A stretch of DNA of 64,000 nucleotides from Nonomuraea pusilla (GTDB lineage: Bacteria; Actinomycetota; Actinomycetes; Streptosporangiales; Streptosporangiaceae). The notes under the pieces were generated by a model. That model was not told the DNA's origin and did not search any database. It saw only the letters and a list, made by a program, of their open reading frames with translations. The stretch is taken from contig NZ_FOBF01000031.1 of the NCBI RefSeq assembly GCF_900109355.1, positions 1 to 64,000 on the forward strand, given 5' to 3'. The position numbers and the translations under genes were made by a program. Positions 50,540-58,952 of the stretch are shown here, piece by piece; position 1 is the first letter of the stretch, and each line of letters starts with the position of its first letter.

Positions 50540-52324
50540 GTGGGGCGACACCGCACAGACGATCTCGACGGCGGCCACCCGGCCCAAGAACCACCACCGG
50601 CTCCCCGCAAGCGCGCCGGCCGCGCCGCCGGGCGCGGCAGGGTGCTCGTGCCGCTCGCCGGGGCCGTCGCGCTGGCCGTCCTCCTCGGTGTGGCCGCCTT
50701 CGTCATCTTCAACCGCGAGCACGACTGCTCCAGCGGCAAGCTGCCGCTGCGCGTGGTGGCGTCCCCTGACATCCAGCCCGCGCTCAGCAAGATCGCGGGC
50801 AACTACAACAAGGCCCTGCACTCGATCGACAGCAAGTGCGTCGAGGTGACGGTGGCCAAGGAGAGCTCGGCGCGGACCGCGAACGGCCTGGCCGCCGGCA
50901 AGGCGGACGCCGACCTGTGGGTGGCCGACTCCAGCCTGCTGGTCTCGGCCGCGCGCTCCGGCCCCGGGGGCGCTTCGCTGCCGCAGCCGGTCGAGTCGAT
51001 CGCCGTGTCGCCGGTCGTGCTGGCCGCCGCCAAGTCGGAGGCGGACAAGCTGGCCCAGGCGCTCAAGCCGAGCTGGTCCGCGATGATCGCCGCCGCGAAC
51101 GTGGCGAACCCGGACGGCCCAGGCAAGAAGGTCCGGGTGCTCGCGCTCGACCCGCAGAAGAACTCGGCCGGCCTGGCCGCGCTGCTGGCCGCCGCCGGCG
51201 CCGCCAAGGAGGCCGGCAAGGACAAGGAGCTGGTCGGCGCGCTGAAGGAGCTGTCGGGGCAGCTCGCGTCCGACCCGGCCGCGCTGCTGGCCAGCCTCAC
51301 CGTGAAGTCGGGCCGCAGGATCCCCGTCGGCGTCGCCTCCGAGCAGGCCGTGTACGTCCACAACAGCAAGAAGCCCGACAGCCCCGTCGTCGCGCTCTAC
51401 CCCGACGAGGGCACGCTCAGCCTCGACTACCCGGTCATGGTCGTCACCAAGGACGCGGGCGTCCAGAAGGCCGCGAACGACTTCGCGCGGGAGATCGGCA
51501 CGGAGTCGGCGAAGAAGGTGCTGCGCGGCTACGGCTTCCGCAGCCCCGACGGCAGGGCCGGCAGCGTGCTGTCGAAGGACAAGGGCTTCACCGTCAAGGC
51601 GCCCGCGGCGCTGACCCCGCCCGACGCCAAGAGCGTCGCGCGGATGGTGCAGACCTGGTCGCGGCTGAACCTCGGCACCCGCCTGCTCACCCTGCTCGAC
51701 GTCTCGGGGACGATGGCGCTGCCGGTGCCCGGCACGAACATGACCCGCATGCAGGCGATCAACAAGATCGCGACCGAGGGCCTCGACCTGTTCCCGGCCG
51801 ACTCCGAGATGGGCCTGTGGTCGTTCTCCACCCACATGGACGGCCAGGGCAAGGACTGGAAGGAGCTCGTGTCGGTCGGCCCGCTCACGGAGTCGGTCAA
51901 CGGGGTGCTGCGCAAGCAGGAGCTGGTGAAGACGTTCGCCGCGCTCCAGGCGAACGCCACCGGCGACACCGGGCTGAACGACACGGTCAAGGCCGCCTAC
52001 ACCGAGCTGACCAGGACGTACCAGGAAGACAAGATCAACACGCTGCTGATCCTCACCGACGGCGCCGGCAACGACGACCCGAGCGGTGGCGTGGGCGACG
52101 CGGAGCTCCTGCAGTTCCTGAAGAAGACCTACAACCCGAAGCGGCCGGTGAGCATCCTGCTGATCGCGTTCGGGCCGGACGCGGCGGCGGGCAAGCAGCG
52201 GATGGACGCGCTCGCGAAGGCCACGGGCGGCGAGGCGTACATCGCCAAGAACATCCTGCAGGTCCGCGACTTCTTCCTGCAGGGCATGGAGCGCCGTCTC
52301 TGCGCGCCGAAGTGCGACGGCTGA
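50540..52324 (+). CDS. Membrane-anchored substrate-binding/VWA protein
   Basis: 594 residues. A basic, proline-rich cytoplasmic N-terminus is followed by one TM helix (VLVPLAGAVALAVLLGVAAFVIF). The outside part has an extracellular solute-binding-like region (LRVVASPDIQPALSKIAGNY, ADADLWVADSSLL, PVGVASEQAVYVHN) and a C-terminal von Willebrand A domain with the MIDAS motif D387-V-S389-G-T391 (LLDVSGTMALP) and LLILTDGAGNDD. It may bind ligands or surface partners outside the membrane. GTG 50540 follows GAGGA. It lies 125 bp upstream of the sigma-fusion gene. Confidence 0.88.
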   Translation: MGRHRTDDLDGGHPAQEPPPAPRKRAGRAAGRGRVLVPLAGAVALAVLLGVAAFVIFNREHDCSSGKLPLRVVASPDIQPALSKIAGNYNKALHSIDSKCVEVTVAKESSARTANGLAAGKADADLWVADSSLLVSAARSGPGGASLPQPVESIAVSPVVLAAAKSEADKLAQALKPSWSAMIAAANVANPDGPGKKVRVLALDPQKNSAGLAALLAAAGAAKEAGKDKELVGALKELSGQLASDPAALLASLTVKSGRRIPVGVASEQAVYVHNSKKPDSPVVALYPDEGTLSLDYPVMVVTKDAGVQKAANDFAREIGTESAKKVLRGYGFRSPDGRAGSVLSKDKGFTVKAPAALTPPDAKSVARMVQTWSRLNLGTRLLTLLDVSGTMALPVPGTNMTRMQAINKIATEGLDLFPADSEMGLWSFSTHMDGQGKDWKELVSVGPLTESVNGVLRKQELVKTFAALQANATGDTGLNDTVKAAYTELTRTYQEDKINTLLILTDGAGNDDPSGGVGDAELLQFLKKTYNPKRPVSILLIAFGPDAAAGKQRMDALAKATGGEAYIAKNILQVRDFFLQGMERRLCAPKCDG

Positions 52325-52449
52325 CCCTCTCGTCCCTTCTGTCACATTCCATGCCGGTTCGGCATGGGACGGTGAACCCGTCCCGCTGAGGCGGCGTCCT
52401 CTCCCGCGTGGGGCCCGAGAGCCAGTGCAGCACGCGGGGAGGGGAATCC

Positions 52450-54105
52450 GTGCCCGGATGGCCGACCGTCGACCGCAGCGACGACGAGGATCTGGCGGAC
52501 GCGCTGCGGCGCGGCGCGAGCGGCGCGCCCGCCGCGCTGTGCGACGCGTACGCCGAGCGGCTCCACGACTACGCGTACAGGCTGATCGGCGACCAGGACT
52601 CCGCCGCCGACGCCGTGCACGACGCCCTCGTCACCGCGCACGCGCACGTCGGCCGGCTGCGGGAGCCCGGACTGCTGCGCCCCTGGCTGTACGCGCTGAC
52701 CCGGTCCCAGGTGCGGGCCAGGCTCGCGCACCGGACGCCGGCCGCCGCCACCGTCCCCTTGCCCGGCCCCTTCCCCGGCCCCTTCCCCGACCCCGGGGAC
52801 GAGGCCGACGGCCCCGACCCGGCCGCGCTGCTCGCCGAACTCGGCGGGAACGAGCGGGAGATCCTGGAGCTGTCGCTGCGGCACGGCCTGACCCCGGGGG
52901 AGGTCGGCCCGGTGCTGGGGCTGACCTCCCGGCAGGCGGCGGCCAGGCTCGGCCGGGCACGCGACCGGCTGGAGAACGCGGCGGCGGCCGTCGTGCTGGC
53001 CAGGACCGGCCGGGCGCACTGCCCCGCGCTGTCGGCCATGCTCGACTGCCTGGAGGGGCCGCTCCCGCCGGAGCTGCGGCGGCGGCTGTCGGCGCACATC
53101 GCCGGGTGCGAGGTGTGCACCGAGGGCCGCCACCGCCGCGTCTCCGCCGCCCGTCTGCTCGCCCGGGTGCCCGTGGCGTTTCCCCCGGCCGCGCTGCGCC
53201 GCCGCGTGGTCGAGACCTGCCTCGACCCGGGACGCGGCCCGGCCAGGACGCTCATCGTCGAGCGCGGCGACAGCTTCGACCGGGCCGGGTTCCCCACGAC
53301 CGACGGACGCCGCTCGCGCCGGCGGCTCCGCAGCGCGGACGGGCGCCGCCCCCGACGGCGGCTCCCCACCGCGGACGGGCGCCGCTCCGGCCGGCGGCGT
53401 CCCCGGCGGATCGCGCCGGTGCTGCTGGCGGGGGCGTCCGTGCTGGCGGCGACCGGGGCCGTCGTGGCGGTCACCGGCGCCGGGGCGCCGGACGCGCGGA
53501 CCGCGTCCGCGCCCTCCGTCTCACGCGAGGCGGCGCCGGGCGGCGAACCGGTGAGCGCCTCCCCCGAGCCGCTCATGGACGACGAGCCCGCTCCGGAGCC
53601 GAGCGCGGCCGAGACCGTCCCGTCCGCCACGCCCTCGGCGCCGCCCGCCAGGCGGCCGTCCCCTCGCGCGACCACGCCCCGCGCCAGGCCGGCCGCCTCC
53701 CCCGCCGCCACCCGCCGCGGGCCCGCGCCCGCGGCGCGGCTCGCCGTCACCTGCCCCGACGCCATCGACGGCGCCGCGAAGATCGGGCTGCGCGCCCGGA
53801 ACGCGCCCGTCTCCTGGACGGCCGCCGCCTCCGGCGGCCTGACCGTGTTCCCCGCCTCCGGGACGGTCAAGGCGGGCGCCTCGGCGGCGCTCGTGGTGAC
53901 GATCGACGACCCGGACGCGCCGGGCGCCGGCCGCGTCTCCCTCACCTCGAACGGCGGCGGCGCGACCTGCGCGCTCTCCTGGGACGGCGCCGGGCCCGAG
54001 GCGTCGGAGCCGCCCCCCGACCGCCAGTCCCCCACCCCCGGACCGTCGGACTCCCCGACCGCCCCCGCCACCGCCGACGCCGCCCCCGAGTCCCTGCGGG
54101 AGTGA
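52450..54105 (+). CDS. ECF-type sigma factor fused to zinc-finger, TM and extracytoplasmic domain
   Basis: 551 residues. Sigma region 2 is at about 12-100 (AERLHDYAYRLIGDQDSAADAVHDALVTAHAHVGRLREP) and a region 4-like part at about 128-185 (EREILELSLRHGLTPGEVGPVLGLTSRQAAARLGRARDRL). A zinc-finger anti-sigma motif H216-x3-C220-x2-C223 (AHIAGCEVC) comes next, then an Arg-rich 12-residue repeat x3, one TM helix (about 322-343), a Pro/Ala/Thr-rich linker and a beta-sandwich-like C-terminal domain (GLTVFPASGTVKAGASAALVVTIDD). So sigma, anti-sigma-like finger and sensor share one chain. GTG 52450 is set by GGGGAGGGG. Confidence 0.88.
   Translation: MPGWPTVDRSDDEDLADALRRGASGAPAALCDAYAERLHDYAYRLIGDQDSAADAVHDALVTAHAHVGRLREPGLLRPWLYALTRSQVRARLAHRTPAAATVPLPGPFPGPFPDPGDEADGPDPAALLAELGGNEREILELSLRHGLTPGEVGPVLGLTSRQAAARLGRARDRLENAAAAVVLARTGRAHCPALSAMLDCLEGPLPPELRRRLSAHIAGCEVCTEGRHRRVSAARLLARVPVAFPPAALRRRVVETCLDPGRGPARTLIVERGDSFDRAGFPTTDGRRSRRRLRSADGRRPRRRLPTADGRRSGRRRPRRIAPVLLAGASVLAATGAVVAVTGAGAPDARTASAPSVSREAAPGGEPVSASPEPLMDDEPAPEPSAAETVPSATPSAPPARRPSPRATTPRARPAASPAATRRGPAPAARLAVTCPDAIDGAAKIGLRARNAPVSWTAAASGGLTVFPASGTVKAGASAALVVTIDDPDAPGAGRVSLTSNGGGATCALSWDGAGPEASEPPPDRQSPTPGPSDSPTAPATADAAPESLRE
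53299..53406 (+). repeat. Three 36-bp coding repeats next to the TM helix
   Basis: Three in-frame units (53299-53334, 53335-53370, 53371-53406) encode TDGRRSRRRLRS, ADGRRPRRRLPT and ADGRRSGRRRPR, a strongly basic cytoplasmic segment immediately before the transmembrane helix. Confidence 0.9.
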
Positions 54106-54215
54106 CGCGGGCATCGGCTCCCCGGACCGCGGCCGACCACCCAGGCGCGCGTCCCCCGACCTGGGGACTCGCCGGCCGCCCCGGCGACCGGCCCGGGAAT
54201 GGCCCGGGAATGGCC

Positions 54216-54387
54216 CGGGGGGTGGCCCGCCTGACGGCCGACCGGGGAATGGCCTGCACCTGGCGCGCGGCCCGGGGATGACCGGCCCCTGGCGAGCGGC
54301 TCGGGGACAGCCCGCCCCTGGCGAGCGGACTGGGGATGGCCCGCCCCTGACGAGCCGCCCGGGAATGGGCCGCTCCTGGCGGGCGGC
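54216..54387. repeat. Degenerate 29-bp tandem repeats
   Basis: Five good units at 54242, 54272, 54301, 54330 and 54359, with a partial one before them; core CGGGGA..GCCCGCCCCTGGCGAGCGGC. Units differ at 4-8 positions. They lie between the sigma-fusion gene and the polysaccharide cluster. Confidence 0.8.
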
Positions 54388-54579
54388 TTTCCTCCGAGGA
54401 CGGTCCCGTCTTCAGCAGGGCTGGGTCGTCCCCCGCCGTCACGACGGCAAAAGAGTGATCTTAAACACGAATAACAGGGATTAACAGGGATAATTCTGGC
54501 CCCGACTCGAAGATGCCCCGCCAGATAGGGCATTCTGGTGTGCTTGGGGACCGCGCCGGCGTCGGTGACCACCGTTGGG

Positions 54580-54595
54580 TGTGAGCTATGTCACA
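54580..54595. promoter_or_regulatory. CRP-type operator TGTGA-N6-TCACA
   Basis: TGTGAGCTATGTCACA is an exact match to the CRP/FNR consensus, and the palindrome continues one more pair (G54579/C54596). It lies 132 bp upstream of ATG 54728, or 78 bp upstream of ATG 54674, at the head of the surface polysaccharide cluster. Confidence 0.7.
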
Positions 54596-54727
54596 CGAAA
54601 ACCTCCGCCTACGCGTAAACCGGAGCGCGTCGCCAAGCGTCGGCATTGACGTGTCCGGACGCGGATTGATCCCATGAATGCGATCAATGGCGTACTTACC
54701 CAGCAAGGAGCAGGAGAGAAACAGGAA

Positions 54728-55096
54728 ATGCTCAAGCACCGCAGAGCACTCGCATGGCTGGTGGCACTGGCCTGCATCGCGGGAGCCGTGGTCGCCTTGT
54801 TCGACATCGAGACACCGCTGCGGCCGTTCCTGATCTCCCTGTTCCTGTTGGTCGTGCCGGGAGCCGCGGTCGTGGGACTGTTGCGCGATCGTGATCCCCT
54901 TGCCGCACTATCAGTAGGAGCCGCGGCAAGTTTGGTGCTCAACGTGCTCCTCGCCCAGGCCATGCTGCTCTTCAACGCGTGGTCGCCCCGTGCCGGCGTC
55001 GCGACGATCGCCGTGCTCGGAGGCTTCATGTACGTGCTTCGTGTGCTCTACCGGGGGAAGAACATGCAGACCGAACAGGGGGTCAACGCAAGGTGA
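54728..55096 (+). CDS. Small multi-spanning membrane protein, first gene of the surface cluster
   Basis: 122 residues, three to four hydrophobic helices (RALAWLVALACIAGAVVALF, PFLISLFLLVVPGAAVVGLL, AALSVGAAASLVLNVLLAQAMLLF, VATIAVLGGFMYVLRVLY). Ends are short. ATG 54728 has AGGAA immediately before it; ATG 54674 would add 18 residues. The stop overlaps the next gene (GTGA), so it is translated with the FemAB-like enzyme. I do not recognise the family. Its place resembles small membrane proteins at the front of polysaccharide operons. Confidence 0.7.
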   Translation: MLKHRRALAWLVALACIAGAVVALFDIETPLRPFLISLFLLVVPGAAVVGLLRDRDPLAALSVGAAASLVLNVLLAQAMLLFNAWSPRAGVATIAVLGGFMYVLRVLYRGKNMQTEQGVNAR

Positions 55097-56226
55097 ACAT
55101 CAACGTGGTTCGCCCGAGGGACCTCGGTGACTCAGAACGCGCCCGATGGCGCGAGCTCCAGAAGGCCGATCCCAGCCTGGACAACCCCTTCCTCTCGGTC
55201 GAGTTCGCCGTCGCGATGGACAGACTGCGCGACTACGTACGCGTGGCGGTCATCCAGGACGGTGGCCGCATCGTGGGCTTCTTCCCGTACGAGCGGCACA
55301 ACTTCGGCATCGGCAAGCCGCTCGGCGGCTTCCTCACCACCTGCCACGGCCTGATCGCCGAGCAGGGGTTACACGTCGACGCCAAGGCCCTGCTGCGCGC
55401 CTGCAAGCTGACCGTCTTCGACTTCGACCACATGGTCGCCGGCCAGCCCACGTTCGCTCCGTACGAGGCCGACGTCCGCCCCGCCCCCGTGATGGACTTC
55501 ACCGCCGGCTTCGACGCCTGGGTCGAGCAGGTCAAGGCCAACTCCCCCAAGAACCTCAAGACCGTGCGGTACAAGGAGCGCAAGCTCGGCCGCGAGCACG
55601 GCGGGCTGCGCTTCGAGTGGGCCTCGGCCGACCCCGAGGTGCTGCGCACGCTCCTCGCCTGGAAGTCGGACCAGTACCGGCGCACCGGCCGGGTCGACAG
55701 GTTCGCCCAGCCGTGGATCGTCGAGCTGATCGACCTGATGCACGCCGAGCGCTCGCCCGACTTCTCGGGCATCCTCACGATGCTCTACGCCGGGGACGTC
55801 CCGGTGGCCGGCCATTTCGGCCTCCGGACGGCCACCACCCTTGTAGGGTGGTTCCCCGCCTACGACACCGAGTACGCCCGTTACTCCCCGGGCATCGTCC
55901 ATCACCTCCAGATGGCCGAGGCCGCGGCGGGCGACGGTCTGCACATGGTCGACATGGGCAAGGGCGGCAAGGAGTACAAAGACTGGCTCAAGAGCGGGGT
56001 CCTCTACGTCGCCGAGGGCCGCATCTCGCGGCCGTCCGCCGCGGCGACGGTTCACTGGATGGGCCGAGTTCCTTTCAACAAGGTCCGAACAATCGTCATG
56101 GATCGACCGTCTCTCTATAAGGCGGCCGACCGTGTCCTGAAGGGCTTCGGTCGGGTGCGCACCTCGATGCAGCAGCAACAGGAGTCGCCCAACTCAGTCG
56201 TCAAGGAACCAACGGGGGCCCGGTAG
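55093..56226 (+). CDS. FemAB/GNAT-fold acyl or aminoacyl transferase (CelD/BcsL-like)
   Basis: 377 residues, two GNAT-like halves. DNPFLSVEFAVAMDRLRDYVRVAVIQDGGRIVGFFPYERHN and the later GILTMLYAGDVPVAGHFGLRTATTLVGWFPAYDTEYARYSPG are typical of the cellulose-biosynthesis acetyltransferase (CelD/BcsL) group. It ends with a Gln-rich tail. A cytosolic enzyme adding an acetyl or similar group to a sugar intermediate is likely. GTG 55093 overlaps the previous stop. A terminator hairpin follows (56290-56318). Confidence 0.85.
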   Translation: MNINVVRPRDLGDSERARWRELQKADPSLDNPFLSVEFAVAMDRLRDYVRVAVIQDGGRIVGFFPYERHNFGIGKPLGGFLTTCHGLIAEQGLHVDAKALLRACKLTVFDFDHMVAGQPTFAPYEADVRPAPVMDFTAGFDAWVEQVKANSPKNLKTVRYKERKLGREHGGLRFEWASADPEVLRTLLAWKSDQYRRTGRVDRFAQPWIVELIDLMHAERSPDFSGILTMLYAGDVPVAGHFGLRTATTLVGWFPAYDTEYARYSPGIVHHLQMAEAAAGDGLHMVDMGKGGKEYKDWLKSGVLYVAEGRISRPSAAATVHWMGRVPFNKVRTIVMDRPSLYKAADRVLKGFGRVRTSMQQQQESPNSVVKEPTGAR

Positions 56227-56289
56227 GGCCGCCGCGCACAGCACCCACCCTCACTCCAACCGACCCTTCGAGGCAGCACCCACCGGCCA

Positions 56290-56318
56290 CGCCATTCCCC
56301 CAGCACCCGGGAATGGCG
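56290..56318 (+). terminator. Hairpin within the surface cluster
   Basis: 10-bp perfect arms CGCCATTCCC (56290-56299) and GGGAATGGCG (56309-56318) with a 9-nt loop, followed by TTCTCC. It separates the FemAB-like gene from the glycosyltransferase set, so those genes may have a second promoter or rely on readthrough. Confidence 0.7.
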
Positions 56319-56362
56319 TTCTCCGGTTAGCGGACAAGGGTCACGGAAGGATTCCCCTCACC

Positions 56363-57199
56363 ATGAGTCCCGAGATCGCCAAGCACAACGGCAACAAGTT
56401 CGCCCAGTCCCCCTTGCGGTCCATGCCGCCCCCGTCGAGCTTCACGCCGGTCACCCCGCACCTCGCCATCTCGCCCACCGTCAGCGTGGTCGTGCCGGCG
56501 ATGAACGAGGCCGAGAACCTGCCGCACGTCTTCGCGACGCTGCCGCAGTGGATCGACGAGATCGTGCTCGTCGACGGCAACTCCGTCGACGACACCGTCG
56601 AGGTGGCCAAGCGCCTCCGCCCCAACGTCAAGATCGTGACGCAGACGGGCAAGGGCAAGGGCGACGCCCTCGCCGCCGGCTTCGCCGCCTGCACCAGCGA
56701 CATCATCGTCATGATCGACGCCGACGGCTCCACCGACGGCCGCGAGATCATCCAGTTCGTCGGCGCGCTCGTGACCGGCGCCGACTTCGTCAAGGGCTCC
56801 AGGTACGCGGCCGGCGGCGGCAGCGACGACCTGACCTTCAACCGGCGGTTCGGCAACAAGGTCCTCACCGGCATCGTCAACGTGCTGTACGGCACGCAGT
56901 ACACCGACCTGTGCTACGGCTACAACGCCTTCTGGGCGCGCCACCTCGACGTCCTCGACCTCGACTGCGACGGCTTCGAGGTGGAGACGCTGATGAACGT
57001 GCGCGCCGCCAAGGCCGGGCTGAAGGTGCACGAGGTGCCGAGCCACGAGCGCACCCGCATCCACGGCGAGAGCAACCTGCGCGCCGTGCGCGACGGTCTG
57101 CGCGTGCTCAGGACGATCCTGCGCGAGTGGCGCCGCCCGCCGAAGCAGCCGCAGCCCGAACCCGCCGCCACTCCCGCCGCCGACCGGGGCGTCGCCTAA
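56363..57199 (+). CDS. Glycosyltransferase family 2 (dolichyl-phosphate-sugar-synthase-like)
   Basis: 278 residues. TVSVVVPAMNEAENLPHVFATLP, DEIVLVDGNSVDDTVEVAKRL and the DxD-type IIVMIDADGSTDGREI are standard GT2 motifs. The middle FVKGSRYAAGGGSDDLTFNRRFGNKVLTGIVNVLYGTQYTDLCYGYNAF is typical of DPM1-like enzymes, which transfer sugar from NDP-sugar to a lipid phosphate. There is no TM helix, so it probably works at the membrane surface. GGAAGGA lies upstream of ATG 56363. It is followed by a second GT2 gene 11 bp later. Confidence 0.9.
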   Translation: MSPEIAKHNGNKFAQSPLRSMPPPSSFTPVTPHLAISPTVSVVVPAMNEAENLPHVFATLPQWIDEIVLVDGNSVDDTVEVAKRLRPNVKIVTQTGKGKGDALAAGFAACTSDIIVMIDADGSTDGREIIQFVGALVTGADFVKGSRYAAGGGSDDLTFNRRFGNKVLTGIVNVLYGTQYTDLCYGYNAFWARHLDVLDLDCDGFEVETLMNVRAAKAGLKVHEVPSHERTRIHGESNLRAVRDGLRVLRTILREWRRPPKQPQPEPAATPAADRGVA

Positions 57200-57210
57200 A
57201 AGGGACCGTT

Positions 57211-58152
57211 GTGAAAACGTCTGTCGTCATCTGCGTCTACACCGAGGAACGCTGGGAGGACATCAGGCAGGCAGTCGAGTCGGTCGGTAACCAGACACGC
57301 CAGCCGCACGAGCTGATCCTGGTGGTCGACCACAACCCCGACCTGCTCCTGAAGCTCAAGCGCGCCTACCCGCAGGCCGTCGTCGTGGAGAACACGCACG
57401 AGAAGGGCCTGTCGGGCGGCAAGAACACCGGTGTCGACGTCGCCACCGGTGACATCGTCGCCTACCTCGACGACGACGCGGTGGCCGACCCGTGGTGGCT
57501 GGAGGCTTTGGAGGAGGGCTTCCAGGAACCCGGCGTCGTGGGCGTCGGCGGCCGTACCGAGCCGCTGTGGGCGTCCAAGCGCCGGCCGCGGTGGTTCCCG
57601 TACGAGTTCGACTGGACGGTCGGCTGCACCTACCGGGGCATGCCCGAGGTGCGCGCGCCGATCCGCAACGTGATGGGCGGCAACGCCGCCTTCCTGCGCG
57701 AGGTCGTGTCCGAGGTCGGCGGGTTCCACAGCGGCATCGGCCGCAGCGTCCAGGGGCGCAAGTCGCGTCCGCTGGGCTGCGAGGAGACCGAGTTCTGCAT
57801 CAGGCTGAGCCAGCGCAAGCCCGGCTCGGTCATGCTGTTCGAGCCGCGCGCCGTCATCGGGCACAAGGTGTCCAGGCAGCGTGAGCGGTTCGCCTACTTC
57901 AGGTCCAGGTGCTACGCCGAGGGCCTGTCGAAGGCCCTGGTGACCAGGGAGGTCGGCACCCAGGACGGCCTGTCGAGCGAGCGCGCCCACGCGATGAAGA
58001 CGCTGCCGCTGGGCGCGCTGCGCGGCCTCGGCGAGGCGCTGCGCGGCGACGTGGGCGGCCTCGGCAGAGCGTTCGCGATCGTCGTCGGCCTGGCCTGGAC
58101 GACGTGGGGTTACGTGGTGGGTTCCGCGCGGCTGAAGGCGGTGCGCTCGTGA
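57211..58152 (+). CDS. Glycosyltransferase family 2, polysaccharide type
   Basis: 313 residues. VVICVYTEERWEDIRQAVESVGNQTRQPHELILVVDHNPDLL, AYLDDDAVADPWWLEALEEGF and MGGNAAFLREVVSEVGGFHSGIG are typical GT2 parts; the acceptor motif is CEETEFCIRLSQR. A C-terminal segment (about residues 285-305) is hydrophobic, anchoring it to the membrane. It probably adds a sugar to the growing repeat unit. GTG 57211 has AAGGGA upstream, and its end overlaps the NodB gene (GTGA). Confidence 0.9.
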   Translation: MKTSVVICVYTEERWEDIRQAVESVGNQTRQPHELILVVDHNPDLLLKLKRAYPQAVVVENTHEKGLSGGKNTGVDVATGDIVAYLDDDAVADPWWLEALEEGFQEPGVVGVGGRTEPLWASKRRPRWFPYEFDWTVGCTYRGMPEVRAPIRNVMGGNAAFLREVVSEVGGFHSGIGRSVQGRKSRPLGCEETEFCIRLSQRKPGSVMLFEPRAVIGHKVSRQRERFAYFRSRCYAEGLSKALVTREVGTQDGLSSERAHAMKTLPLGALRGLGEALRGDVGGLGRAFAIVVGLAWTTWGYVVGSARLKAVRS

Positions 58153-58952
58153 TCCGGGTCCCGATCCTGATGTACCACTCGGTCACCGACCGTCCGAACG
58201 ACGACACCAAGCCCCACGCCGTACGCCCGTCCGACCTGGCCGAGCAGCTCGCGTACCTGTCGGAGAGCGGGTTCACCCCGCTCACCCTGGGCGACCTGGT
58301 CGCGTCGCTGAACAAGAACAACGGCCGCTCGATGCCGGAGAAGCCCGTCGTGATCACGTTCGACGACGGGTACGCCGACTTCCACAGCCACGCGCTGCCG
58401 CTGCTCGACCGCTACGGCTTCCCCGCCACGGTGTTCCTGACCAGCGGCTGGGTGGCCGACGCGGGCAAGGACGCGGCGGGCCGTCCGCTCGACGCGATGC
58501 TGAGCTGGGGCCAGGCCCGCGAGGCCGCCCAGAACGGCATCGAGATCGGCGGCCACAGCCACAGCCACCCGCAGCTCGACCAGCTCCGCACCGAGGACCT
58601 CCGGCAGGAGCTGCGCAGGAACAAGGGCCTGCTGGAGGAGAAGATCGGCACGCCGGTGGCCACCATGGCCTACCCGTTCGGCTACTCCAGCGCCCGCGTC
58701 AGGCACGAGGTGCGCAAGGCCGGATACTTCGCCGCCTGCGCCGTGAACAACACCATCGCCGCCGACCGGCACGACATGCTCGCCATCCCCCGGTTGACGG
58801 TCGGCAGGAGCACGACCGTCAACATGTTCAAGCGCGCCGTGGAAGGCAACGCCGTACCTCTGATCTACCTGCGCGAACGCCTCCTCACCAAGGGGTACGC
58901 GGTCGTCAGGCGCACCAGGTACGGGCTGCAACGGGTGCGCGGAAATGTCTAG
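58149..58952 (+). CDS. NodB-type polysaccharide deacetylase
   Basis: 267 residues, cytosolic or membrane-facing. NodB motifs: VVITFDDGYADFHSH (D72, D73), IEIGGHSHSHPQL (H136, H140) and MAYPFGYSS. These form the metal-binding triad and catalytic site of carbohydrate esterase family 4, which removes N-acetyl groups from sugars. The N-terminus VPILMYHSVTD is typical of polysaccharide deacetylases. It overlaps the preceding glycosyltransferase and following flippase genes. Confidence 0.9.
   Translation: MIRVPILMYHSVTDRPNDDTKPHAVRPSDLAEQLAYLSESGFTPLTLGDLVASLNKNNGRSMPEKPVVITFDDGYADFHSHALPLLDRYGFPATVFLTSGWVADAGKDAAGRPLDAMLSWGQAREAAQNGIEIGGHSHSHPQLDQLRTEDLRQELRRNKGLLEEKIGTPVATMAYPFGYSSARVRHEVRKAGYFAACAVNNTIAADRHDMLAIPRLTVGRSTTVNMFKRAVEGNAVPLIYLRERLLTKGYAVVRRTRYGLQRVRGNV

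Larger units (their letters stand above)
54106..54727. other. Intergenic region with tandem array and CRP site, 622 bp
   Basis: The region holds a degenerate GC-rich tandem array (54216-54387), then an AT-richer promoter-like stretch with a direct repeat TAACAGGGAT x2 (54472-54491) and a perfect CRP-type palindrome (54580-54595). No supportable gene is present; ATG 54674 could be an upstream start for the following membrane gene. Confidence 0.6.

Noticed and set aside
54472-54497. TAACAGGGAT direct repeat resembling an I-SceI-like site
   Set aside because: Only partly similar to the 18-bp recognition sequence and the order of words is different; no endonuclease gene is nearby. Kept only as a short direct repeat.
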